64,000 nt of DNA from Aradus depressus (taxonomy: Eukaryota > Arthropoda > Insecta > Hemiptera > Aradidae): contig OY759222.1 in NCBI GenBank assembly GCA_963662175.1, forward strand, positions 20,098,222 to 20,162,221, in the 5' to 3' direction. A program made the translations under genes and the position numbers. A model generated the notes under the pieces. The model did not search any database and was not told the origin of the DNA. It saw only the letters and a program-made list of their open reading frames with translations. This document shows, in pieces, positions 20,146 through 31,629 of this stretch. How positions within the stretch are numbered: the stretch's first letter is position 1; each line of letters opens with the position of its first letter.

Positions 20146-20470
20146 ACAGAGAGTAATATGTAATAATAATTTTTTTCCGTTAAACCAATACATTATACGT
20201 CATAAGATAACTAACAAATATAAATGAATAAAGAAACAATTATAAATAAATTTACATAAAATAATAAGAATAAGAAATGAATAGAAAAAATGATACAAAT
20301 TTAATAAATAATAATAACAATTTTTAAAAATAAAATGAAAAATAAATATTTAAAATACCAAAAGAATATGCCCTAGAGAAATAAAATATATTAGTGAACA
20401 AGTAACAAGTAATGAAAAATAATAATTAAACATAACGTAGATTCGACAGTCCTTTAAGGGAGGATATTTG
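20146..20470 (-). repeat. LINE 3' end, non-coding
   Basis: On the minus strand the end reads 'gtattggtttaacgg' followed by aaaaaattattattac, the same terminal block as at 27540 and 46060 (tggtttaacggaaataaa plus ATT repeats). The part further upstream is AT-rich and has no readable ORF2, so the left limit is uncertain. Confidence 0.6.
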
Positions 20471-20752
20471 TGGAGGAACTCTAGCCGAAAAATAAAACGG
20501 AAAGTTTTATATCAAATAATGTGTTTGGATAAGAAACAAGGTTTTTTATTGTGGTTATTTGGTTCAATTTGAACAATGGGAAAAAAATTCCTTTTCCGAG
20601 TAAAAGGGTTTCCTCTGTTATAAACATTTTTAGTTGAAGTTTAAATTTTTTTTATTGTATCTATTGACTTGGGAAAGGCATTCAAAAAAAATTATCCCTT
20701 TATGAGTTAAACTTTTTTCAAAAAGAGGTAATGAGGGTTTTTAGCGTGTACT

Positions 20753-20812
20753 CGGAGTCGCACAGGCCCGAAGCCTCGCGTCCCATCCGAAGGAGGGCAT
20801 GCTTAATTTTTG
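20753..20812 (-). repeat. SINE-A scrap
   Basis: 'gcacaggcccgaagcctcgc', 'gtcccatccgaaggagggc' and 'atgcttaattttt' match the middle of SINE-A on the minus strand. Confidence 0.6.
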
Positions 20813-20989
20813 TTGTAAAGGTTTCTCTTTTTTACTTCACCGCCTGTCAAGTATTCTGTCCGGCCCAACTTATATTACTGTCAATGTTTGAGAATTGGAA
20901 GCCTGGCTTCTCGCTAACCACTCACCTATGGAGCCTCCCCTCTCTGTTTATAACTGCCTTTGTAATAATAGCTATGAAAGGCGCCTAGT

Positions 20990-21720
20990 AACAGTGCTCC
21001 CCCTTCCATCAACCTTGGCCCATTTAAATTTATCCATCCCAGTTGAAGCTCATTTGATAAATTGATAAGTTTATTCAATGTTCATAAATAACGTTATTTT
21101 TCTTTGATACTTTCTATCGTATTATTTATTTGCCAATAATTATTAATTTTCTATTTAATGACATTTAACTACTGGTATCATGGATTATTAATTTCAAATT
21201 GGTTTCTGTAATGAAATTCTTGAGTTATTTAACTTTTTATCTTCTAACTGTCTTGATGTGCAAAAAAAAAAAATGGAATATAAGATTTGTTTCCATTGTT
21301 TTTTTAATCACCCCAGTGTACAAAACAATCCCTGAAAATAGTGGCAGAGTGTAAATGGATAGGAATATTCCTTGTTATAGGGTGACCTGGATTGTAGAAT
21401 GGCAAGTCTAGAGATGACGGCAACCGACTAAATAATTGTCGATAACTAAATGTTTGTTACAACAAAAAATAGCTTTAATATACTTGAAAAGAAATAGATA
21501 AATGAAAAATGTTTCTAGTAGAAGAAACCAAAAAATTAATAAAAGTATATATTTCATCTTATTTAAAAAGTAAAATTTAGAAATATAAATACAACAATAA
21601 GTCTTCTGTATTGAGTCAAGCATTAATAATAAAGAAACGACAATGCTTCGGTACTCAATTTCAAAATCATTTTATAGTGAAATTGTCTTCTAAAATTATA
21701 ATAAATAGGCTTGTAGTAAT
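20990..21720. other. Unassigned AT-rich stretch
   Basis: No gene or recognised repeat. The minus open frame at 21408-21623 is AT-rich, Phe/Tyr/Lys-heavy and without domains. Confidence 0.45.
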
Positions 21721-21724
21721 CAAT

Positions 21725-21812
21725 GGAAGTTATTAGAGTTTTTATGTTAAGACTTCCCCTCCCTTTTAGCCGAATTGACTGCAAATCAATAAGTGTCGTT
21801 GTAATATGGATA
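21725..21812 (-). repeat. Rep-G fragment, one module
   Basis: 'agttattagagtttttatg', 'cttttagccgaattgactgc' and 'aataagtgtcgttg'. Confidence 0.65.
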
Positions 21813-21877
21813 CTCATGATTGATTGATTCTACTATTTTCACTTGATTTTGAGAACTTGATTTTTCAACTGATTCAG

Positions 21878-22410
21878 AAAGTTAAAGAGTCGTCAATTAT
21901 TTCCCGAGAACGAATTAATCAATTAACTTTTCGCTCCTCTTCCAAAACCAGTCGACCTTTTCCGCTAATAACAGTTGACTTACATAGGGGCACCTACAAT
22001 GCCATTATATCGGCAGTTAGGGTTTTTGAATTGAGCCCCCTCCCCTGAACCCCACCCCCTTCCCTTCTGTCAATTCCGCTGAAAGTGTCTTTATGGGATT
22101 TTGAATTTATATATGAAATTTTGTGTCGATACATTCATTACAACGGCAGTTAGTGGACTTTTTGAGTTAAACCTTTCCCCTAATTCCCTTAATTTTGACC
22201 GATTTGGCTGAAAATCAAGGGGTGTCGTCATTGGAGGGTGCTGAAGTAATGGTAATATATTCATTCTATTGGGAGTTATCCACAGGCACACGCACGTTTC
22301 TTTCATATTTGGAATCTGAAGGAGGAAATCTAGGTCACAAAACATGAAATTCTGTTGAAAACGCCTCATCAAATTGTTGACCGATTACATAACTTCCCCT
22401 ATACTTCATA
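21878..22410 (-). repeat. Rep-G, full-length copy (533 bp)
   Basis: Good reference copy. Minus-strand order of blocks: distal hairpin region (gagtcgtcaattatttccc), 'cgaattaatcaattaac', 'ccagtcgacc', 'gttgacttacatagggg', module ends 'ttatatcggcagttagg', 'gatacattcattacaacg', 'aatatattcattctattgg', then 'catgaaattctgttgaaaa' and the proximal end 'ccgattacataacttcccc'. Noncoding on both strands. Confidence 0.88.
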
Positions 22411-23015
22411 AGGTTACTGTAACCCAACGATTATCCCTAATGTAGCTATTTTGAAATGCCTGTTTGTACAGGATTCCCCCATCCGTAATGTGACTAGTGT
22501 TGAGTTGGGGGACACTGGTTACTGGTTGTGGTGATAGTGACACTGTAGAGGTGGATAGTTAGTGCACTCTATCGGAGGCTCCCCCTAAATAAACATGGCC
22601 GCGAGTTAAGAGAGAGAGAGAGAGCGTGATGACCCCGCCCTTTCACCAACCTATCTATCCAATACAGTTCACTTGGACAGGCGGTTCGTTCTCTCCACAT
22701 ATCGTCCAGATATGCACAGAAGGCACTTTCCGCGCATACTAGAGAAACCAGGAGCGTAATTCTGAATGTGACTTTATTATTTATTTATTTTAGGAGAGTA
22801 ATTTGTGCCATTCAACTATTCGAAAAATAAAATCGAAAGTTTTAGGAAAGTTACTACATGAATTTTAACAAAATTTCGAGTGATGAAATGACAGAGAGAT
22901 CAAGGATTCAGAGTTAATACGAGAACATATTTTATGAATTAAAATGAAAATTTATTCATTTATGAAACTGCTGGTTAAGTCCGCTATTAATTTTAAGACG
23001 GTAGGGGGGATTTTT
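22411..23015. other. Unique stretch with (GA)n
   Basis: Holds 'acatggccgcgag' followed by a (GA)n tract (22610-22624). No gene recognised. Confidence 0.4.
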
Positions 23016-23019
23016 AACT

Positions 23020-23400
23020 TCCTTATTCGGATATACCGACAAGAAATTTTATATGTGAATCCAGAACCCTCTAAAAAAACTCTAATAACTGCCGATAAAA
23101 TGGATACATCGGCACGAAATTCCATATGTGAGGCAAGAACTCCATTAGGACATAGAACAACACAACAATTTTCAGCGGAACTCTGCAGAAGGGAAAGGGG
23201 GATCAGGCAGGGGGTTCAATTTTCAAAATTGCTCAAGACCCTAATAATTGCCGATGTAATGAATGTATCGATACAAAATTTAGTATGAGGATTTAGGAGC
23301 CCCTTTGTAAGTCAATAATTGAATATTAGCGCAACGATCGTCTGGTTTCGATGGAGAAGTGAAATGTTAATTGATTAATTCGTATGGTGATTCACTTTTT
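23020..23400 (+). repeat. Rep-G copy, two to three modules
   Basis: 'ccgacaagaaattttatatg', 'ggatacatcggcacgaaatt', 'gaatgtatcgatacaaaatt' and the distal end 'ttgattaattcgtatgg' with 'ggtgattcac'. The 114-codon open frame across it is repeat sequence. Confidence 0.82.
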
Positions 23401-24070
23401 CAAAAATTAGATTCATTTTTTAAAATGAGATCCTCAACTGAAGAAATATGTTATGTTTCAACTCTCATCAACACATTTGATCTAATTTTTTTTTTTTTTT
23501 TTAATTCGTATTGAAAATGTCATTAGAGGAACATCGAACAGTTTATTTCCTGTTTTTAAAAAATTTATTTATATAATAACAATTATTATTATTGTTTTAA
23601 ATAATAATAAATAACACACGAAATTGTAATATCATGATGATATCATCTACATATCTCTGATATCAGAGGTACGAGAGTATCTAGACTAGAGCACCCCGTA
23701 GCGGTCACTGGTCACACTAACCAGCTTTATTTCACATCAACTCTGTTAGATGGTGGCACCATCTGCAAATCTCATCTCTCCCCTCCCTTCACCGTCTCTC
23801 AGTAAAGCGCCCTTTAAAAGCAACAGCGAAAAAAACCTTAACAAAACGTGTCTTGTTTTGAAATCCGATTATATTTCAATGAAAACGATCCAAATCATAA
23901 ATATATAGTTCACTCAAAAGTTTATTAATAATAAATATATATATATATAAAAAACAAGTTTTTCAAGTATATTCTTGAATTATATATATTTTTCCTTCCG
24001 GGGGGAAGTTTCAGCTTTCTATCTCTATGATGAAGGTTGGCAGATTTGACGTCTTCAAATGGAAATATTA
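23401..24070. other. Unassigned AT-rich stretch
   Basis: T-run (23487-23502) and (AT)n near 23935. No gene or repeat family recognised. Confidence 0.45.
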
Positions 24071-24383
24071 TTAGGTTAGTTAGTTATTGTGACTCATGCC
24101 CGGGCATTAAATACGAGGTCATATCACCTACAACCTGAGCGCACTTTTGTCACTCCGATCGACATGAGCCCGACTCTATTGTCGGAGCCTTAAATGTTGC
24201 CTATGTAGGTTTATGCATGTAGGTTAGGGGTGTTTAACGAGTACCTGACATCACACAGGTTCGGGACCATCGTTTAAGGTCCCATCCAAAGGACGGCGTG
24301 CTCAAGAAACCGAAAGGCCTTGGCGAACTCGAGTGATGAAGTTCAGTGGGCAAGCTCGCTACTTCTGAGCTACTGACGCCCTC
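24071..24383 (-). mobile_element. SINE-A, diverged
   Basis: Nearly full length on the minus strand from tail 'ttaggttagttagttattg' to 'gagctactgacgccctc'. The B box region is rearranged (ggccttggcgaactcgag). Confidence 0.85.
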
Positions 24384-24412
24384 ATTAATATTTGGTGTAT
24401 AATAATAAGGTA

Positions 24413-24554
24413 GCTTGCGATGCTTCTGAGCCTGTACGATACTCCTTAAAGATTCTAGCTAGGCAGGCAAAATTTATTGCCACAGTAGAGTCGGGCTCTA
24501 GTCCACCAGAGCGACAAAAGAGCGCTCTGCTAGTTCGTTTATAATGACCTCGTG
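24413..24554 (+). mobile_element. SINE-A, left part of a split copy
   Basis: 'gcctgtacgatactcc', 'cagtagagtcgggctctagt' and 'gagcgctctgctag', stopping at 'atgacctcgtg'. The rest of the SINE resumes at 25385. Confidence 0.8.
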
Positions 24555-25384
24555 CAGGGAAGTGCCACTTTCTGGAAAACCGGGAAGTCAGGGGAAAGTC
24601 AGGGAAATGCTCTGAATTTGCATTGAAATCAGGAAAAATTTTCATCCATAATATTCAAATTATATTCTCATGAAAATCCCATTCTGGCTTAGTCAAATTG
24701 CGTTTAAATTCTCGACCTATTCCGAAGTTATTGAGTTAGAAACAGATTTTAATGATTTAGTTTTAAATACTCAGATCGATGACCTGCTGAAATATGCAAA
24801 TCTATTTGTTGCAATAAATATTATTGCATATTTATAAAAACTAAAACATGAAACAAATTCAAGATTGAAAATAGAAGAACGTAATGCTACAGATGAAAAA
24901 AAAAAAAAAACGAAATACTGAAAAACAAAAAATATTAGAAATACAAGGCATGAAATCGAAGAATTAAAAGAGCAAGTAAAAAATTCGCTTAAGTAAAATT
25001 TATGAGTATTCCCTTGAAGTATTACTTGCAAATATAAATAATTACAATTTATTTTCTAGTTTCGTCATTAAAATTAAGATACAATAAATGAAATTTTTTT
25101 TTCTTTCATTATACTTACCACAAATTCCACTTCTGTAATATTACTTCTTGATCAATGAGATAAATCCATATATTAATATTTATAGTGTTTTTCTGAGATT
25201 TCGAAATGCATGCAAATATCTAGAATCTATTATTTTATTTACATAATATAAAACAAACAACTTTTTTTTTTATTTTATAAATAGTTTCATGATATAACGT
25301 AAAGTCAGGGATAAAACTCAAGTATTACCTGGAAAACCGGGAAAAATCAAGAACATTTGGTGTTGAGAAAAAGAGACCACCCTG
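24555..25384. mobile_element. hAT-like non-autonomous DNA element inside SINE-A
   Basis: An 830-bp insertion with short terminal inverted repeats: CAGGGAAGTGCCACTTTCT at the left and, reading inward on the minus strand, CAGGGTGGTCTCTTTTTCT at the right. Subterminal 'tggaaaaccgggaa' and 'gtcaggg' motifs occur at both ends. CAGGG ends are typical of hAT elements. The flanks share TCGTG (24550-24554 and 25385-25389), five bases where hAT usually gives eight, so the call is provisional. No transposase is visible. Confidence 0.75.
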
Positions 25385-25425
25385 TCGTGGTTAAAGCCCG
25401 GGCATGAATCACAATAACAAACTAC
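25385..25425 (+). mobile_element. SINE-A, right part of the split copy
   Basis: 'tcgtggttaaagcccgggc' and 'atgaatcacaataacaaact' complete the 3' end of the copy that stops at 24554. Confidence 0.8.
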
Positions 25426-25429
25426 CTCT

Positions 25430-26115
25430 TCAGTTAGTTGAAGGACTGTGCAAGGAGCTGATACTAAACCCGCAATACCCGGGGTCCATGCACTGTGGCC
25501 GGTCAGGCGCCGCACTCCCTCCCACCCAATAAATGTCTCTTTACACATTCTTTATTTTATTTGTAAAACAACGTCATCTCCCCCCCTTTCCACCATCTCA
25601 AATCAAGGTTAGCTCAACACTCAAACCAAAATTAGAATATAAACTGCAGTCAACTTCGCATTTCTTTTTTTCTTTCTAAATGCATATCAAACCTTGACTC
25701 CATGTTGAGGAAAATTGTTTTGAAAACTGTTCACTAACTGTTTTTGTAAACACATTAAACCCATTATTCAAGTTTCCATGAAGTTTTTTTACGACCAGAC
25801 AGCTCGGTTTCCGGATAACTTTTCTTCTTGATTTCTATGCGAAAGTGAAATTAGACCATGCCCTGATTCTATATACCATTTAATACTCATAACTTTTACA
25901 CTAATACCTCAGTGCTAATGAAATTACTCCAGAAGATGGACTACCGTAGCGTTAGTAGCCCACTCGAAAAATGTTTAATGATTACAACATTTTAGGAGTT
26001 CTGTGGGGGAAAAATATGTGTAGCGCTGCATCTTAAGATTAATATTTTGAATTATCTTATAGGATTAAAAAAAAAAAAATATATATATAATATTTCATTC
26101 AATTCAGAGAAATTC
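25430..26115. other. Unassigned stretch
   Basis: No gene or recognised repeat; the minus open frame at 25318-25548 spans the hAT-like end and SINE sequence and is not taken as coding. Confidence 0.45.
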
Positions 26116-26117
26116 TT

Positions 26118-26446
26118 TTAGTTGGTTATTATGTCTCATGCCCGGGCTTTAACTACAAGATCATTCCAGAGCACTCTTTTGTCCCTCTGGTGGACATGAG
26201 CCCGATTCTACTGTGGGAGTCATAAATTTTGCACACCCTCCTAAATTTCTGTTCATCTAGAGTAGGAGTCTCTAACGAGTACCTGACATTGTACAGGCTC
26301 AGGACCATCGCTTAACGTCCAATCCAAAGGACGGCGTGCTTAAGTTTATTTTATCTGGGAGATAAAATTAAGGACCAAGGCCAGGTTTCGAACTCGCGGC
26401 CTTGTGCTCAGTAAGCAAGCACGCATACCACTGAGCTACCGGTGCA
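26118..26446 (-). mobile_element. SINE-A, near full length
   Basis: Tail 'ttagttggttattatgtctc' to head 'gagctaccggtgc'. B box 'ggtttcgaactc' intact on reverse reading. Small deletion at 'aagatcattccagagc'. Confidence 0.9.
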
Positions 26447-26984
26447 GTTTTAAATGAAATTGATATTTTAGACCTTTAGAAGAGCATATAAGTGTATCTG
26501 TGTTAATCTGTTCTGGGAATTTGGCTCTATTACAATTTTGGGTTGCACAAACTGTATACATGTTTTCGAAGACCTGCCCCTTCCATGTTCTATTTCATAC
26601 GAATTGATCATTGTAAAGGTTAACAAATCTCTTAACGAAATGCCCTTCTTCACTTCTTCAAAGCAATACATACAGTAAAATGGTTTAAAAATTATACGAA
26701 ACCCTTTATGCGTATGTGGACATATTTTTCTCGAAGTCCAAAAATAAAATAACTATCATATAAATAATACCTTTAATTCATAATTCGCTTTCATTTTTAT
26801 TATCTTGGCAACGATCCTCAAAAAATTCTATAAGTTTATATAGAATTATCATTCATTCAATTTAGTAGTTATATATATATTTCGCTCTTTGTGACCCGAG
26901 GAACTGGCTTTTCACCCCAAAATATCGTCTTGAAAGAAGACTTATCTTAAGAAATATGAATATGAATTATATATAATTTGAAGA

Positions 26985-27135
26985 AAAATAATATATTGTA
27001 TATATATTCATTATTATTATTATTTGTGTCTATTATATTCTAAGGTTTAACATCTGTTGATGTATAAAATTGTAAGATGAATCGAATTACCCTTTTATGG
27101 TTTAATAGGGATAAATATTATTATTATCATAACGA
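26985..27135 (+). repeat. LINE-like 3' end with ATT tail
   Basis: 'ttacccttttatggtttaat' followed by 'agggataaatattattatt'. It resembles the better end at 27480-27587. Confidence 0.55.
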
Positions 27136-27173
27136 TTTAATACAAATTTAGGGCTCTATAAAGGCTTTTTATG

Positions 27174-27395
27174 GGATTTTTTGTAAGTTTGGGGCCATGT
27201 TGGCCATGAGGGCTAGAGCATAGGGCATTGGTCACATGGCGTCACCATGGTTTGCTGGATCGAATCCCGTCCGGGAGTGAGTTTTATTTCGTAGATAAAA
27301 CTCCCTCCCGGGGCCATGGATGTCGTAAATAATTAGATAACACCTGTATAAGAGACATGGTTAATATGCATCGTACATAAGGCCAAAAAAAATAA
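27174..27395 (+). mobile_element. SINE-B copy, probable 10-bp target duplication
   Basis: Head 'ttggccatgagggctagag', B box 'ggatcgaatcccgtccggg', body 'gtagataaaactccctccc', 'gccatggatgtcgtaaataa', 'gagacatggttaatatgc' and an A-rich tail. GCTTTTTATG occurs at 27164-27173 and 27396-27405. The left repeat lies about 25 bp before the recognisable head, so the 5' boundary is less sure than the 3' one. Confidence 0.78.
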
Positions 27396-27479
27396 GCTTT
27401 TTATGAATTATTCGTAAAGTAGGAAATATCTTCCATAATTATTTATTCAAATATTATTTTCTATCTCATATTTATTTGT

Positions 27480-27587
27480 TGTCAGTTGTTTTATATTTTT
27501 TATAAGCTATTTTGATGTACAAAATAGTTTGATATTTAATTACCATTTTATGGTTTAACGGAAATAAATATTATTATTATTATCATC
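27480..27587 (+). repeat. LINE 3' end with ATT tail
   Basis: Ends 'accattttatggtttaacgg' then 'aaataaatattattattatt'. The same terminal block appears in reverse at 20146 and 46040, so one LINE lineage left several 3' ends. No ORF remains. Confidence 0.65.
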
Positions 27588-27589
27588 GG

Positions 27590-28680
27590 TGTACTTGGGC
27601 GTCATCGTCTCTGTCTAAACCATAAAAAAAATTACTATACAATTGTTGATATAAATGAAATATTGTGGAATGGGATAAGCTAAATGAAGTGGTTAAGAGG
27701 GGGTAGGAAGGGATGGGATGGTTTGGGCTAATTGTGGACTGTGGACGGAGTGGGTGGTAGTGTATCTGGTGGATGGTAGTGTATCTGGCTTATCCGGGAG
27801 GAGGTGAGATCAATACAGGAGCAAAACGGGCAGGCTCTTTTGTTACGGGGTACTCTCTACTCTTGTAAGGGGGCTAGTTTGGCAAAACTTTGGGCGAAAA
27901 TTGGTCAAATGGGAGTCGAATAATCTTGCAAAAAACAAACAAGTGTATATATTTCTGAAATCCTTATAAAATATTTCCCCCCGAATTAATCAAATAAGTA
28001 TTCACTCTCCCTTCAAACTCAATTGACCGTTGGCTGAACTTACTATTTCGCTTATTATTTTCAACTAATCTAATTTTTCTGCCCTCTGCGTTGGTAAAAT
28101 GTAAAATAATAATAATTAATTCCATTTAATATAATAACAATGTAATTAATTCCATTTATTTTCAATAATTTGGAGATGCTTCACAGCGTGTAGGGAACAA
28201 TAACATGTAACTCGATTTCGAATGTTAGAGCACTTTTTTTATATGTGGGGTAATACTGGAACTCGCCCTGTAGGAGATTGAATAGTGTCTTGGGAGAATA
28301 ACAGCATAGCCCTTTTGTTAGTTCAACTCGTGGAGCTGATCGGTGAGTACTGGAACTTACCCTGGCAGTGTGGTGGCGGTGTTACCAACCGGAACCCACC
28401 AAATTCCCTCTGAGCCCCCTCCTCCCCCCCATCCTCCGCCACCGGTGTCACGTGACCCTCCAACCAACGGCGGATTGACCGGGAGCCCCCCCCCCCCCCC
28501 CCCCCCCACACAAATCCCTCTTTTCCCACCACCCGGGTCGATATACCTCCCCCCTCCTAGAGCCCCGCTGCCTAACCCTGGGGATCTTCACTTACAGCTG
28601 GATATCACAACAATGGTGGAAAAATAGTCAGGTGTAAATAAATATCAATTTCAAATTAGCTATCTCTATTTTGTTTTGTG
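27590..28680. other. Unique stretch with C22 tract
   Basis: A G-rich segment with a duplicated 'gtagtgtatctgg' (27756 and 27776) and, at 28486-28507, a run of 22 C. A Rep-G distal scrap lies at 27970-28040 on the minus strand (ccccgaattaatcaaataag). Open frames at 28323 and 28343 are Pro/Gly-rich artefacts of the C run. Confidence 0.5.
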
Positions 28681-28980
28681 GATGCTGATAGCTCAGAGGT
28701 AGCGTGCTTGCCTATTGAGCTCAAGATCGCGGGTTCAAAATCTGGCGGAGCCTTTGGGTTTTTTTCTTCTATCTGAGAGGTAACACAAGCTACAGCACGC
28801 CGTCCTTCAGATGGGACGTTAAGCGATACTCGTTAATGATCCCTATTCTATGTAACTAAACCTAGGTAGGCAAAATTTAAGACTCCCAGAGACGAGTCGG
28901 GCTCATGTCCACCAGAGCGGTGAAAGAGGGCTCTGTATTAGCCTATATGACTTCGTAGTTGAAGGCCCAGGGCATGATAT
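28681..28980 (+). mobile_element. SINE-A, full length but diverged
   Basis: 'gctgatagctcagaggt' (A box), 'gggttcaaaatctgg' (B box), 'acgccgtccttcagatggg' and 'cgtagttgaaggcccagggc'. About 20 bp after 'gttaagcgat' are missing. Confidence 0.88.
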
Positions 28981-28989
28981 ACAAGTTAG

Positions 28990-29065
28990 GAAAATTTGAT
29001 ATTCCGATGAAAACTCAATTTCGAATTTTTGATCGATTCCCTATATTTCGTAGAGCTGGGGAAGT
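28990..29065 (-). repeat. Rep-G proximal end
   Basis: 'attccgatgaaaactc', 'cgaatttttgatcgattcc' and 'cgtagagctggggaagtaat'. Confidence 0.75.
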
Positions 29066-29970
29066 AATAAAATCACGAAGAAAAACAGGTCATTTAAACT
29101 AGGTATGCAATGCATTCTGCTAATTGCAAATATTGACCGGAGCCGTGACTCAAATTGCCTATACCTTGAACTTTAAATTCATTAGCGGTCACTCGCTTAG
29201 CTTACGCCGCGAGCTCCCTCCATGCGACAAAACGTAGTTATCGTCAAGGAATATACTTTATTTACGAAAAAATATGGTCTTCCAACAATGGTCTCAGTTT
29301 CATTGTTTTTTTCAGTGATTATTCCTCGATGCTACTTCCATTTTATATAATTATTTCCTCTGATTATTTTTTTATTATTATATTATATATTATTTTTTTA
29401 AACAAATCTTACTCTTGACCTCGACCTATGACCTCAATTTCATGCGCGCGCTTCATGCCATTGTCGATTGAGAAGAATTTGAACGTTTCGCATTGAAGTC
29501 TATGGATGAACATATTTTCGGTGATTATTCCTCCGTGGTACGTCCGCTTTTCGAAATTATTTTTTAACAACCTTCACGTGACTGACATCCATCAATATGC
29601 AAAAATTGATCAGGATCAGATAAACAGTTTTAATGCAGGAGGGGCACAAACGAAACACACGAGTCGTCTAAAGATTGAGCTACGCTCAATAATAAAACCT
29701 CAACCAACCCCCCTCATATTCTCATAAAGATCGACCATAGATGGTTACAGCATTGTGACATAACCATTTTAATTCTCTTTTTAATTAGAGATTATATGCA
29801 GTTATTATATGGCTATAAACATTTTAATTAAATCCATACACAGGTGTCTAAATCACAATTGTTAAATTCTTTGTGCATGGAATTCTGTTAAAAGATTCAA
29901 TCGTAGCAGAAAATAATATTTTTTTTATTTTCTAATCAAAATGTTTAATTAGGGTCTTCTGTTTGGTTCT
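29066..29970. other. Unassigned stretch with a local near-repeat
   Basis: Two loosely similar segments share 'gtgattattcctc' (29314 and 29521). Otherwise AT-rich without a recognised family. Open frame at 29506 has no domain. Confidence 0.45.
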
Positions 29971-30310
29971 ATCTTTCGTATTGCTACCATCTTCAACCAC
30001 GACTTAACAAATACTAAATGGAAGTTCAACCAAAAATCCGAACTGTCTCTTTTTCCGCTCCCACGCGGTTCTTTCCTGTCGCTCCTGTGTAGTTAGGTCT
30101 TAAAATATGAAAAACATTAAAAATAAAATGTCGTCTCAAATTGAAATCTTCAAATTTCTGAAATAGTATGCTGATTAAAATACAAATATCTATGCATATA
30201 TGAAATAAATCAAAGATGACAATAATAAATACATTTATGAATAAGAATAAAATACACCGTTTTTTGAGAAAGTAAGTACATATACACAGATGGAGGATTA
30301 TATTATTGGC
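29971..30310 (-). mobile_element. Element E, copy 2, rearranged
   Basis: 29971-30033 holds 'gtattgctaccatcttcaac' and 'acttaacaaatactaaatgg'. 30110-30310 in reverse matches the interior of element E copy 1 (5300-5470): 'aataatataatcctcca', 'gtacttactttctcaa' and 'tttgatttatttcat'. The two parts are joined differently from copy 1. Confidence 0.65.
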
Positions 30311-30547
30311 GATAAAAGGGGTGAATAGAGATTAGAGATTGGTCTGATCGTTCACACAATTTCTTTTTTGTAGTGCTCTGTTTATTTCCAGTTGTTTAAG
30401 TGAGTTGAGTAATATTTTCTTTGAAAAAAAAAAAAAACGGGTACAATAGACACATTATTGATAAGATAAAACGTAAAGTCATAAACAGAATACATTTAAA
30501 AGAAATTTCAAAATTAGACACAATAAACAATACAGGGACTAAGAAAT

Positions 30548-30626
30548 GGGTGGGATTACCATATTTTAGGAAAATTTCAGAACATAATATGTTCTGAAAT
30601 TTTCCTAAAATATGGTAATCCCACCC
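30548..30626. repeat. Perfect palindrome, 39-bp arms and 1-nt centre
   Basis: Arms 30548-30586 (gggtgggattaccatatttt...) and 30588-30626 are exact reverse complements around a single A at 30587. No mismatch occurs across 39 pairs. It matches no other repeat here and has no coding content. Confidence 0.97.
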
Positions 30627-30639
30627 GTATAGGCAATAT

Positions 30640-31065
30640 ACTTAAAAAAGAGGACTTTCTTTGGTTTCAGATCAAATAATGCATATTTTTTAAGTTGTTG
30701 TCTTTTAAGTTGTTTTTTTAATTTCAACAACAAATGTTGTTTGAGTAGGTTGTATGGTTTGAATTATTAGGGCGTGTCAATGGTTGTGGTTGTCGTGCTG
30801 TCTCGGGGGAGGATAAAACGGAAGCAGCTGCATCTTCTCCAAGGTCCCCTGGGCTGCCACCTACCTGCATTTCTTCAACGTATTTAAGTCTCTATATTCA
30901 CTTCTCAAAATATACTATACAGAGTAAATCCTTGAAAAAAGAGTAAGGTTTCGAAGTACTTAGCTTGGCTTCTATCGCAAAATTCGATTCGAAAATCCTG
31001 TACCTGCCTTAAACTGACTAGTTGGGACATCATCCCAATCCCATTACTGGGAAAAGACCAAGAAT
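30640..31065. other. Unassigned stretch
   Basis: No gene or family recognised. Confidence 0.4.
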
Positions 31066-31239
31066 CAATCGTATTGCTATAGATACAGTCTAGGTTAATT
31101 ATATAGAATATATGTATATAATATTTATACTTTTTTATATATTCATTTATAATTGATTAATCTCTCTATATATATTATTTTTCATTTATTGTTATAGTTA
31201 CATTGTTTTGTTTCTTTTCTATATCTCGCACATTGGGAC

Positions 31240-31270
31240 CTGATGATGGGACGTAAGAACGTCCCGAAAC
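31240..31270 (+). other. Hammerhead-like core with perfect 6-bp stem II
   Basis: CTGATGA (31240-31246), one T, GGGACG, loop TAAGAA, CGTCCC, GAAAC. The six-base stem II is perfect. The same sequence is present in the right arm on the minus strand (34004-34034). I could not find matching stems I and III with a cleavage triplet by eye. Confidence 0.45.
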
Positions 31271-31629
31271 ATCGTTGGGATAAAGTGATATGACCTTGTA
31301 GTTTAACCCAGTCATAATAACTAACTTCTGTTTTTCCATGTATTATACTAAAAATTGAGTACAAGATTATGGACACTGCTATTGTATACTATATTGTATA
31401 ACCCCAACCCCTGTGGATGGGTTATTAATTGCCAAAAAATTTAGATAACTTCTGGCTTAACACAAAAACCCTAATAACATCCGATGTAATGAATTTATCC
31501 AACCAACATTTAGTATGAGGATTTAGATGCCCCTATGTTAGTCAACTGTTATTAGCGCAAACAGTAGACTGGTTTTGTAAGGAAATCAAAGTGTTAATTG
31601 ATTAATTCGTTCTGGGGAAGTAGATTGCC

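Noticed and set aside
22594..22626. Polycomb response element (Pho plus GAGA)
   Set aside because: The GA tract is real, but ACATGGCCG does not fit the Pho consensus at the position after GCCAT, and a single weak pair is not enough.
28323..28627. Proline/glycine-rich proteins on both strands
   Set aside because: Produced by a 22-base C run and flanking CCN-rich sequence.
30548..30626. microRNA precursor
   Set aside because: A perfect 39-bp stem with a one-base centre cannot form a normal pre-miRNA loop.
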